In this document: piece by piece, positions 37,797-46,059 of the stretch
Numbering within the stretch: position 1 is the first letter of the stretch
How the letters are laid out: each line of letters begins with the position of its first letter
Made by a program: the position numbers and the translations under genes
Assembly (NCBI GenBank): GCA_965140765.1
Contig: OZ223309.1
Span: 1 to 64,000 of the forward strand
Source of the DNA: Sunxiuqinia sp963678245
GTDB taxonomy: Bacteria; Bacteroidota; Bacteroidia; Bacteroidales; Prolixibacteraceae
Direction of reading: 5' to 3'
DNA length: 64,000 bases
The notes under the pieces: generated by a model
Told to the model about the DNA's origin: nothing
Database searches by the model: none
Seen by the model: the letters and a program-made list of their open reading frames with translations, nothing else

Positions 37797-38771
37797 ATGG
37801 CGACAAATGTCCCTTGGGGAAAAATACAATATTACCTTCAAAACAATGAAAAGTCATTTGATGAAGAATTCAAATTATGGCTGAGCTCCAATAATGAGAA
37901 TAGGAAATTGTGGGAGGAATTACAGGTAACTTATTCTGTTTTTGGAGAGCTGCCTGAGGAATATAATCCAAACAAGAAGCAAGGTTGGACACGAGTTGAG
38001 AAAAGAATTGAAGTACGTGGAAAGAGAATTAGGGTTAATCAGTTTATGTTGAGAATTGCGGCTTCAATTCTTTTAGTTCTTGCAGGCGGCGGAATTAGCT
38101 GGCTTATTATGAATCAATCCCTCCAACCAGTTTACACCGAAATCTATTCGCCATTTGGACATAAAACCCAAGTGATTCTCCCCGATAGTTCACAAGTTTG
38201 GCTGAATGGGAATACTCACTTAAAATACGAAACTAGCTTTGCTCATTCGCGTAATTTAGAATTAAATGGCGAAGCACTCTTTAATGTAACAAAGAATAAG
38301 AACAAGGTATTTTCAGTAAAATCAGGCGAACTGACAGTGGAAGTATACGGAACAGCATTCAATTTTAAACATTACGACAGAGAGCAAGAAGCTGAAGTAG
38401 CCTTAATCGAAGGAAGCGTTGGACTTTTCAGCAAGGATCAGTTTTTAACTCAAATGTCTCCGGGCGAGATTGCGGAATATAATGTTGAAACCCGCAAGAC
38501 AAAGTTATCGCAAGGAGACATCGCACAAATCATTTCTTGGAGTACCGATGAGTTAATCATTAACAACGAAACATTCAATAATGTAATGACTTACCTGGAA
38601 AGATGGTATGGAGTCGAAATTAGTATCGACAAAGACGTCTCGATTGATCAGAAATTAAGCTTCAAAGTAAAGACCGAAAGTCTGCAAGAATTACTTTCAA
38701 TCATCGACCATATTGCACCTATTAATTATAAAATTGATGGCAAACAAGTAAAAATATCGAAGAAAATGTAA
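37797..38771 (+). CDS. FecR-type anti-sigma factor (pectin locus)
   Basis: The ATG at 37797 gives 324 residues beginning MATNVPWGKIQYYL. A longer in-frame opening from 37638 overlaps the sigma gene and adds an unrelated hydrophobic leader, so I reject it. Residues 1-80 are the cytoplasmic sigma-binding part, about 84-105 a single membrane helix, and the rest is periplasmic. The FecR signature appears as VYTEIYSPFGHKTQVILPDS and LNGEALFNVTKN, and a C-terminal DUF4974-like part (about 250-324) contacts the receptor's STN domain. It transmits the signal from the SusC-like receptor to the ECF factor. Confidence 0.92.
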   Translation: MATNVPWGKIQYYLQNNEKSFDEEFKLWLSSNNENRKLWEELQVTYSVFGELPEEYNPNKKQGWTRVEKRIEVRGKRIRVNQFMLRIAASILLVLAGGGISWLIMNQSLQPVYTEIYSPFGHKTQVILPDSSQVWLNGNTHLKYETSFAHSRNLELNGEALFNVTKNKNKVFSVKSGELTVEVYGTAFNFKHYDREQEAEVALIEGSVGLFSKDQFLTQMSPGEIAEYNVETRKTKLSQGDIAQIISWSTDELIINNETFNNVMTYLERWYGVEISIDKDVSIDQKLSFKVKTESLQELLSIIDHIAPINYKIDGKQVKISKKM

Positions 38772-38788
38772 ATCACTATGTAACATCA

Positions 38789-38828
38789 AGAGGCCTGCCT
38801 AGCAAGCAGACCTCTCTTATCTATTTTT
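38789..38828 (+). terminator. Hairpin between fecR and susC
   Basis: AGAGGCCTGC (38789-38798) pairs with GCAGACCTCT (38806-38815) with one mismatch and a 7-base loop. A T-run follows at 38823-38828, after a gap of 7 bases. It probably ends or attenuates the sigma-FecR transcript, so that susC is started or adjusted separately. Confidence 0.5.
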
Positions 38829-38891
38829 TGTTTAATCGCAAATCTGCAAAATCTCAAGCACCAACTTAAAGGATTGCAGAAATGCACAAAA

Positions 38892-41800
38892 ATGTATGAC
38901 AAACTTATGAAAAAAATGTCTAATTCAGGCGGAGAAAGTAAAAGCATCTCCCCCTGGGCTAAAAGATTCTTAATTATGAAGATGACCCTAGTCTTGTGCC
39001 TATTCCTAGGCCTTTTTAGCAGCATGGCAGAGACCACTGCTCAAGAAACCAAGCTGAACCTAAACATTCAGAGCGGCACCGTTAAAGATGTTATTGAAGA
39101 GATTGAACAACTGACGGATTATTCGTTCATGTACGACAACAATATTTTTGATGTCAATCGCCAAATATCTGTTAGCGAACGTAACTCAACGGTCTCTGAG
39201 GTTTTAGACCGTGTTGTCGACAATGAAAACCTTAAGTATGAAATAGTAAATCGGTTTATTGTCATCTCAGCAAAAACCCCATCAGTTACCCAACAAACGA
39301 TTCAGAAAGTATCAGGAACAGTAACCAACGAAAAAGGAGAAATACTTCCGGGGGTTACTGTAATCATTAAAGGTACCACAAACGGCACGATAACTGATTT
39401 CGACGGTAATTATACCTTATCGACTATCCCTTCTGATGCAACTTTGGTGTTTTCATTTATCGGAATGAAAACTCAGGAAGTTCCGGTTGCAGGAAAAAGT
39501 CAGATTAATGTTACCATGCAGGAAGAATCCATTGGATTGGATGAAGTAGTAGCTATTGGTTACGGTACCATGAAAAAAAGTGATCTGACCGGATCAGTTT
39601 CAAATGTAAGCAGTGACAATTTTAACAAGGGCTCTCAGATGGCAGCTCAACAGTTAGTACAAGGAAAAGTTTCAGGTGTCAATATTAGTTTGAACAGCGG
39701 TAAACCAGGTGGTGCAACAACGGTTCGTGTTCGTGGTGGAACCTCCATTTCAGCGTCAAACGATCCATTGTATGTAATCGATGGTGTGCCAATCTCAACA
39801 ACTGCAGGTGTTAGCTCAGCAAACATCCGTGGAACCGGTACTGACTTTTTCGATCAGGAACCGACTAACCCTTTGATGACTTTGAATCCGAATGATATTG
39901 AATCGATCAATGTTTTGAAAGATGCCTCCGCAACAGCGATCTACGGTTCTCGTGGTGCCAACGGTGTGATCATGATTACAACAAAAAAAGGCAAAGCCGG
40001 CAAAGCACAGGTTACATACGATGTTTCGACAAGCTTGGCAAATGTTGCCAATACTCTGGATGTTTTGACAGCTGATGAATACCGGAAAGAAGTCATCGCG
40101 TTAGGATACGAAGAAGGGATTCATTACAATGATCTGGGTGCCAATACAAACTGGCAAGATCTGATTTACCGTACCGCATTATCACACGATCATTATTTAT
40201 CCTTATCGGGTGGAGACGAATCGACAAGCTATCGCGTATCACTAGGTTACGGCGATCAGGAAGGCATTATGCTGGGCTCGAAACTGGAAAAAGCCAATGC
40301 CCGGGTAAACATCCTTCATGAAGCGTTGGATGGAAAACTAAAGTTCGATCTTCGGATGAACTACGGACAAAATACAGCTAACCAAGCTCCGGTTTCAAAC
40401 ACCGTGGGTAGCGAAGCTGGTTCAAGTATGAACTATGAAGCTTATGTTTTCAATCCGACTTATCCGGTACGCGATGCAAACGGCGACTATTACCACGTGT
40501 TACCTTACCGGATCAACCCTGTTTCATTTTCAACAGATATTACCGATGAGCGTACGAACCGAAAATTCCTCGGAAACCTGGCAGCTACCTATCAGATCAT
40601 TGATCCACTTAGCGTTAAGGTGAATATTGGTTATACAAACCAGGGAATCAACCGTAACTCCTACATCAGCAAAGAAAACCCGCTTGGAGAGGGCTATGGC
40701 GGTTATGTTAGTGTTCAGAAGCTGGAAGACTATTCAAAACTGTTTGAGTCTTTCTTGTCGTACAAGGACGACTTTGGAAAAATCGGTATCGATGCGATTG
40801 CTGGTTATTCTTACCAATACTTCTTCAACGAAGGCTTGAGAAACACGGCTTCCGGTTTCTTGTCGGACGAGTTTAGGTGGTACAGCCTGCAAGCTGCTTC
40901 TAACCTTGAGTCGGCTACAAGTTTTGCTGAAAGCAATACGTTGATCTCCATGTACGGCCGTTTGAACTTGAATATCGATGATCGCTTTTTGGTTACCGGG
41001 ACACTGAGACGTGACGGATCCAGCCGCTTCGGTTCAGGTAACAAGTGGGGATTATTTCCGTCCGGAGCTGTTTCATGGCGTTTAACGCAAGAGGATTTCT
41101 TTAACAGCAGTACTATCTCCGATTTGAAACTTCGCGCCAGCTATGGTGTGACTGGTAACCAAGAAATTGGTAACTACCAATCATTATCTTCATTGAGCGC
41201 TAGTTCAAGCGGGTATATCGTAGGCGGCAATCGTCTGACTGTTGTATTACCATCTCGTTATGCAAATCCAAATCTAAAATGGGAGCAAACCTCACAGTGG
41301 GACTTCGGTGTGAATTTCGGACTTTTCGATCAACGTCTTTACGGTAGTATCGATTATTACTATAAAAAGACCTCAGATCTTCTTTTGAGTGTTGCAGTTC
41401 CTTCCCCGTCAATTGTATCAACTCAGATTGCTAATGTTGGTAGTGTGGAAAACAAAGGTTTAGAATTTGAATTAGGAGCTCATATCGTTGATCGTGATGA
41501 TTTTGCGTGGGACGCAGATTTCAATCTGAGCCTTAACCGCAACAAGGTATTGAGCCTGTCGAACGATAGTTGGTCGGGCGAAGATGTATTGTCTGCCCCG
41601 ATTCAGGGTGCAGGACTTGCCGGCGGTTTTGCCCAGCTCATTACTGAAGGAAAACCTCTGGGATCGTTTTACGGAAAAGTATTCAAAGGAATTGAAAATG
41701 GAGTTGAAGTATTTGAAGATGAAAGTGACTTCATCGGTAGTGCACAGCCTGATTTCACCTTCGGCTTGAGTAACAACTTCAACTATAAGAACTGGGGATT

Positions 41801-42209
41801 GGTAATCAACTTACGTGGTTCCGTTGGAAACGATGTTTACAACCTGACGGCTAATAACCTGGGTTATCTGATCAATCTTCCGGGACGAAATGCACTGAAA
41901 AGTGCTGTGGATAGTGGTATTAGTAAAAACGAGGCTAAGCAATATTCGTCTCGCTGGATCGAAGATGGTTCATTCCTGCGTCTGGACAATGTGACACTAT
42001 CTTACAACTTCGATCTGCACAATACTTTCTTGTCAAATGCCAGAGTTTATGTTTCAGGTCAGAACTTGTTCGTAATCACAGGTTATTCAGGCTTAGATCC
42101 TGAAGTAAACTCTGAAGTTTCCGGTACTGGGGTTGCTCCACTCGGAATTGACTATTTAAGTTATCCAAAAGCAAGAACATTCTCGCTTGGAGCAACTATT
42201 TCATTTTAA
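38892..42209 (+). CDS. susC: SusC/RagA-type TonB-dependent outer membrane receptor
   Basis: Starting at the ATG at 38892 the protein has 1,105 residues; an in-frame TTG six codons upstream is less likely. A basic, hydrophobic signal peptide ends near AETTAQ. Next come an STN domain (about 40-110), a carboxypeptidase-like beta domain with VSGTVTNEKGEILPGVTV (about 135-210), the TonB-box region DEVVAIGYGTMKKSDLTGSV and the plug with the SusC signature (LKDASATAIYGSRGANGVIM). The remainder is the 22-strand barrel, ending in an aromatic (ISF). It imports oligosaccharides together with SusD, and the STN domain signals to FecR. Pectin fragments are the likely cargo, judged from the neighbouring esterases. 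Confidence 0.95.
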   Translation: MYDKLMKKMSNSGGESKSISPWAKRFLIMKMTLVLCLFLGLFSSMAETTAQETKLNLNIQSGTVKDVIEEIEQLTDYSFMYDNNIFDVNRQISVSERNSTVSEVLDRVVDNENLKYEIVNRFIVISAKTPSVTQQTIQKVSGTVTNEKGEILPGVTVIIKGTTNGTITDFDGNYTLSTIPSDATLVFSFIGMKTQEVPVAGKSQINVTMQEESIGLDEVVAIGYGTMKKSDLTGSVSNVSSDNFNKGSQMAAQQLVQGKVSGVNISLNSGKPGGATTVRVRGGTSISASNDPLYVIDGVPISTTAGVSSANIRGTGTDFFDQEPTNPLMTLNPNDIESINVLKDASATAIYGSRGANGVIMITTKKGKAGKAQVTYDVSTSLANVANTLDVLTADEYRKEVIALGYEEGIHYNDLGANTNWQDLIYRTALSHDHYLSLSGGDESTSYRVSLGYGDQEGIMLGSKLEKANARVNILHEALDGKLKFDLRMNYGQNTANQAPVSNTVGSEAGSSMNYEAYVFNPTYPVRDANGDYYHVLPYRINPVSFSTDITDERTNRKFLGNLAATYQIIDPLSVKVNIGYTNQGINRNSYISKENPLGEGYGGYVSVQKLEDYSKLFESFLSYKDDFGKIGIDAIAGYSYQYFFNEGLRNTASGFLSDEFRWYSLQAASNLESATSFAESNTLISMYGRLNLNIDDRFLVTGTLRRDGSSRFGSGNKWGLFPSGAVSWRLTQEDFFNSSTISDLKLRASYGVTGNQEIGNYQSLSSLSASSSGYIVGGNRLTVVLPSRYANPNLKWEQTSQWDFGVNFGLFDQRLYGSIDYYYKKTSDLLLSVAVPSPSIVSTQIANVGSVENKGLEFELGAHIVDRDDFAWDADFNLSLNRNKVLSLSNDSWSGEDVLSAPIQGAGLAGGFAQLITEGKPLGSFYGKVFKGIENGVEVFEDESDFIGSAQPDFTFGLSNNFNYKNWGLVINLRGSVGNDVYNLTANNLGYLINLPGRNALKSAVDSGISKNEAKQYSSRWIEDGSFLRLDNVTLSYNFDLHNTFLSNARVYVSGQNLFVITGYSGLDPEVNSEVSGTGVAPLGIDYLSYPKARTFSLGATISF

Positions 42210-42222
42210 TAATTGAGGACAC

Positions 42223-43767
42223 ATGAAAATGAAAATCAAAATGAAGAAAAATATAATTATCGCAGAATTACTATTGGCGATCAGCTTAATACTTGGTTCA
42301 TGTACCAACTTGGATGAAGAAATATATGGAAGTCTTTCTCCTGATAACTACTATCAAACCGAAGAAGAAGCTTTGTCTTCGGTTGTCGGTGTCTATCAAA
42401 AATTGTCTGATATTGTCAGTATCGGTGCTGCTTGGCGGCCTTCGGTTTTAGGAACAGATGAATTTTTCGTACCTGCCCGCACAAATGGTGGCTGGTATGA
42501 TGGCGGTATCTGGATTGAATACGCTACACACAATGTATCGGCCAGCAACGAACTGAACCGTCGCGCTTGGACGTCAATTTTCAATACCATTGGTGCGGCC
42601 AATGCTGTCATCGAGAGTTTGGAGCAATCGCCCAATGCTAGTGAGCTGTCAGCACTCATCGCTGAGGCCAGAGCTTTACGTGCTTATGCCTATTTTTATG
42701 CGATGGATTTTTGGGGAAATGTGCCAATTTTTACCGCGGCACGAGTCGATGCGCAGAATTTACCAAGTACTGATTCCCGTGCAGAAGTTTTCAATTTTGT
42801 TGTGGCTGAGTTGAATGCAGCAGCAGCGGATCTTCCTTCAGTTAACAGCGTGAACAGAACGGAATATTATCCTCGCTTCACTAAAGAAGCAGCCTACACT
42901 GCACTGGCAACCGTTTACCTCAATGCCGAAGTGTATACCGGAACAGCGCACTGGACCGATGTAATAAGCATGTGTGATAATGTGATTACCACCAATGCTT
43001 ATTCGTTGGAAGCTAAGGTGGTTGACTGCTTCCTGGCGACAAATGAGGAAAACTCAACAGAAATTATTTCCTCTTTTTCAATCGATCCGAATCAAAAAGC
43101 CGGGAATAACCAATTTATGTTGTATACCAACCATGGACTCGACAAGAAAAAGTATAATTTGCCTTTTACACCTGCCGACGGTTACAGTTTTAATAATGAA
43201 CCAGTTGATCGGTACGAGTCCGGAGACGAACGACTTGATATGATTGAATATGGTCCCCAGTACTATCTGAATGGTGATCCGCTCTTAAAAGACGATAGTG
43301 ATCCGAATAGCCAGCTTGTTTTGATGCCGGTTCAGGACATTTATGCTGCTGGTAACGACGAAGGTTATCACCTACTAAAGTACTCTCCAATCGGTACAAC
43401 TTGGTCGGCATACAATGCTGATAATGATTTTGTATTGAATCGTTATTCTGATATTCTGCTGATGAAAGCTGAAGCGTTATTGAGAACCGATAAAGCTTCA
43501 GGGGCTCTGCCCTTGGTCAATGAAGTTCGAGAACGCAGTAATGCGAACCCGTTAAGTAGTGTAACGTTAGAAAGTATAGAAGATGAAAGGGCTCGCGAGT
43601 TTATTTGGGAAGGACACCGCAGAAGAGATATGATTCGATTTGGATCATATTTCACTGATAACTGGTCTTTTAAAACGTCGACGACACCTGAATGGAAAGG
43701 ATTATATCCGATACCTGAAGAACAACTCAATGCTAATCCTAATCTTGACCAAAACCCAAATTACTAA
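42223..43767 (+). CDS. susD: SusD/RagB-type glycan-binding lipoprotein
   Basis: The 514-residue protein has a lipoprotein signal peptide with lipobox ILGSC (Cys about residue 27). The SusD pattern follows: LDEEIYGSLSPDNYYQTEEE, AEARALRAYAYFYAMDFWG, NRYSDILLMKAEALLRT and an RxxxFxxEGHRRRDMIRFG type C-terminal block. It forms the lid over the SusC barrel at the cell surface and binds glycan. It starts 13 bases after the SusC stop and ends before a strong hairpin. Confidence 0.95.
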   Translation: MKMKIKMKKNIIIAELLLAISLILGSCTNLDEEIYGSLSPDNYYQTEEEALSSVVGVYQKLSDIVSIGAAWRPSVLGTDEFFVPARTNGGWYDGGIWIEYATHNVSASNELNRRAWTSIFNTIGAANAVIESLEQSPNASELSALIAEARALRAYAYFYAMDFWGNVPIFTAARVDAQNLPSTDSRAEVFNFVVAELNAAAADLPSVNSVNRTEYYPRFTKEAAYTALATVYLNAEVYTGTAHWTDVISMCDNVITTNAYSLEAKVVDCFLATNEENSTEIISSFSIDPNQKAGNNQFMLYTNHGLDKKKYNLPFTPADGYSFNNEPVDRYESGDERLDMIEYGPQYYLNGDPLLKDDSDPNSQLVLMPVQDIYAAGNDEGYHLLKYSPIGTTWSAYNADNDFVLNRYSDILLMKAEALLRTDKASGALPLVNEVRERSNANPLSSVTLESIEDERAREFIWEGHRRRDMIRFGSYFTDNWSFKTSTTPEWKGLYPIPEEQLNANPNLDQNPNY

Positions 43768-43795
43768 AAATAGAAATTGGTCAATATTTGGTATT

Positions 43796-43831
43796 ATCGG
43801 GGGACAGTCTTATTTTTGACAGTCCCCTGAT
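43796..43831 (+). terminator. Hairpin after susD (terminator or attenuator)
   Basis: ATCGGGGGACAGTC (43796-43809) pairs with GACAGTCCCCTGAT (43818-43831) with two mismatches and an 8-base loop. A weak T-rich stretch follows. It probably lowers expression of the enzymes relative to SusC/SusD. Confidence 0.65.
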
Positions 43832-43854
43832 TTAATTTTAAAAAACTGCGGTTT

Positions 43855-44862
43855 ATGAAACAAATGCAATCGATTGTTCTTTTCATTTTTCTGTGCGCTG
43901 CCAGCCCCCTTTATTCTCAAATAGTTACTATTGATGGAATTCCGAAAGACACCGCATATACGCCTTATTCGGCCTGGGTTAAAATTAAAAAAGATTATCC
44001 CAATGTAACTCGTGTCTATCCCGATCTTCCTGACGGTGTAAAAGCAGAAAACAACATCGTTTATGTCACATTGCCTGACACTCCTTATGGCAAACGAGAC
44101 TTACACATGGATGTTTTTCGTCCGGGAAAATGTGAAGAATACCCGGCACTGGTGATGGTTTTCGGTGGAGGCTGGCGAACAGGAAGCAAAGAGGCACAGG
44201 TACCAATGGCTCAAAAAATTGCAGCACAGGGCTATGTAACAGCAGCGATTGAATATCGCCTGTCGCCCGAGGCACTCTACCCTGCAGCTGTTTACGACAT
44301 CAAAGCAGCCATTCGCTTTTTGCGTGCTAACGCCGATAAGTATGGCATTGATCCAAATAGAATCGCCATAACCGGAAGTTCAGCAGGTGGTCAATTAGCA
44401 GCCCTGGTTGGTTTTACAGGCAATATGGAGGAATTCGAAGGAGATTTAGGAAATAATGAAGTCTCATCAAATGTACAAGCTATTATCGACATGGATGGTA
44501 TTCTTGATTTCACCACTCCCTCGGAAAGTTTAGGCGACAATACACCAGGGAAACACTCAGCCGGATATTATTGGTTTGGTGCTACACTCAAGGAAGCGCG
44601 TGATAAGTGGGTAGAAGCATCCCCCATGATTTATGCAGGAAAAGACTCACCGCCCATTTTATTCATCAACAGTACTCAGCCACGATTTCATGCAGGTAGA
44701 GATTCTGTGATTTCGGTGTTGAATACGTTCGATATTTATTCTGAAGTGCATACTATTCCCAACAGTGTGCATTCATTCTGGCAGGTTCATCCATGGTTTG
44801 AAGAAACTGTAGATTATATGGTGAGTTTTCTGGATCGTGTATTCAAAAACGAAGAGAAATAA
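43855..44862 (+). CDS. Exported alpha/beta-hydrolase esterase of the pectin locus
   Basis: The 335-residue protein has a signal peptide (ending PLYSQ, about residue 22). The fold is the alpha/beta-hydrolase type of bacterial acetyl esterases: an oxyanion region VMVFGGGW (about 100-107, with Phe replacing the usual His of HGGG), nucleophile S176 in TGSSAGGQ, and a likely catalytic H306 in SVHSFW. It is predicted to remove acetyl or similar ester groups in the periplasm or at the surface. The adjacent pectin methylesterase points to acetylated pectin as substrate, which is inference. It follows susD after the hairpin. Confidence 0.88.
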   Translation: MKQMQSIVLFIFLCAASPLYSQIVTIDGIPKDTAYTPYSAWVKIKKDYPNVTRVYPDLPDGVKAENNIVYVTLPDTPYGKRDLHMDVFRPGKCEEYPALVMVFGGGWRTGSKEAQVPMAQKIAAQGYVTAAIEYRLSPEALYPAAVYDIKAAIRFLRANADKYGIDPNRIAITGSSAGGQLAALVGFTGNMEEFEGDLGNNEVSSNVQAIIDMDGILDFTTPSESLGDNTPGKHSAGYYWFGATLKEARDKWVEASPMIYAGKDSPPILFINSTQPRFHAGRDSVISVLNTFDIYSEVHTIPNSVHSFWQVHPWFEETVDYMVSFLDRVFKNEEK

Positions 44863-44975
44863 GAGTATGAGAGGCGGCAGATTATATGGTTAGATTTTTG
44901 CATATAGTACTTTTATTTTGAAGTAAAAACAAGATCACATTACCCGTTAAAATTGAACAGTAAATAGTAAATAAT

Positions 44976-45965
44976 ATGATATCATTTAAAAACATTTTAA
45001 CCGCAGGGTTGCTTCTGCTCTCCAGCGTTCTAATGGCGGCATCCTACGAAACGGAAATCACCGTAGCTCAAGATGGCAGCGGAGATTATACCACAATCCA
45101 GGATGCGATTGACGCCTGTAAAGCTTTTCCCGACGAACGAGTAACTGTGTTCGTGAAAAACGGAATGTATCACGAAAAAGTAAAAATACCGGCTTGCAAC
45201 ACCAACCTTTCATTAATTGGAGAAAGTGCTGAGAAAACAATTATTAGCTACGATGATTATTTTGATACCATTGACCGTGGACGAAACAGTACTTTTTACA
45301 CCTACACGCTGAAAGTTGAAGCAGATGATTTTTATGCTGAAAACTTGACCATTGCTAACACTGCCGGTCCCGTTGGACAGGCTGTAGCTCTGCATGTGGT
45401 TGGCGATCGTAGTACTTTTAAAAACTGCCGGTTGCTTGGACATCAGGATACCTTGTATACAGCCGGAGAAAAAAGCCGACAGTATTTCACCGAATGTTAC
45501 GTTGAAGGAACAACTGATTTCATCTTTGGCAATTCAACAGTGCTCTTTAATGCGTGCACGATCCATAGTTTAGCCGACTCATATGTGACGGCTGCAAGTA
45601 CCTTAAAAGGAAAAGCTTATGGCTATGTTTTCAGAAACTGTAAGTTGACTGCAGCCGAGGGTGTTAGCAAAGTTTATCTTGGCCGTCCTTGGCGCGACTA
45701 TGCTAAAGTTGTTTTTATGAACTGTGAACTTGGGAGACATATTTTACCCAAAGGCTGGGCAAACTGGAGTGGCACCAACCGTGACCAAACGGCCTATTAT
45801 GCCGAATATAAAAATGTGGGTCCGGGCTTTCAACCTGAAAAAAGGATAGAATGGACACACCTATTGACAGATAAAGAAGCGTTTGAATACACAATAGAAA
45901 ATATTTTGAGCCCGGTTCAGACCGACGAACCAGCTGCCCGAGCATGGATGAAAGCTCATCGATAA
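44976..45965 (+). CDS. Pectin methylesterase (CE8)
   Basis: The 329-residue protein has a signal peptide (ending VLMAAS, about residue 22) and a right-handed beta-helix of the carbohydrate esterase family 8. All catalytic signatures are present: GQAVAL with Q135, GHQDTLY with D158 (acid/base), GTTDFIFG with D181 (nucleophile) and LGRPWR with R237 and W239. It removes methyl esters from homogalacturonan, giving de-esterified pectate and methanol. It lies 113 bases after the esterase gene. This is the firmest evidence that the locus targets pectin. Confidence 0.95.
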   Translation: MISFKNILTAGLLLLSSVLMAASYETEITVAQDGSGDYTTIQDAIDACKAFPDERVTVFVKNGMYHEKVKIPACNTNLSLIGESAEKTIISYDDYFDTIDRGRNSTFYTYTLKVEADDFYAENLTIANTAGPVGQAVALHVVGDRSTFKNCRLLGHQDTLYTAGEKSRQYFTECYVEGTTDFIFGNSTVLFNACTIHSLADSYVTAASTLKGKAYGYVFRNCKLTAAEGVSKVYLGRPWRDYAKVVFMNCELGRHILPKGWANWSGTNRDQTAYYAEYKNVGPGFQPEKRIEWTHLLTDKEAFEYTIENILSPVQTDEPAARAWMKAHR

Positions 45966-46059
45966 CAATCAAAGCTGGTGTAATTAAAATGCACCGGTTT
46001 TTCTTTTCTTTTGACTGGAAGAATTGTATTTTTAGACTCATCACCATTCTTCTAATTAA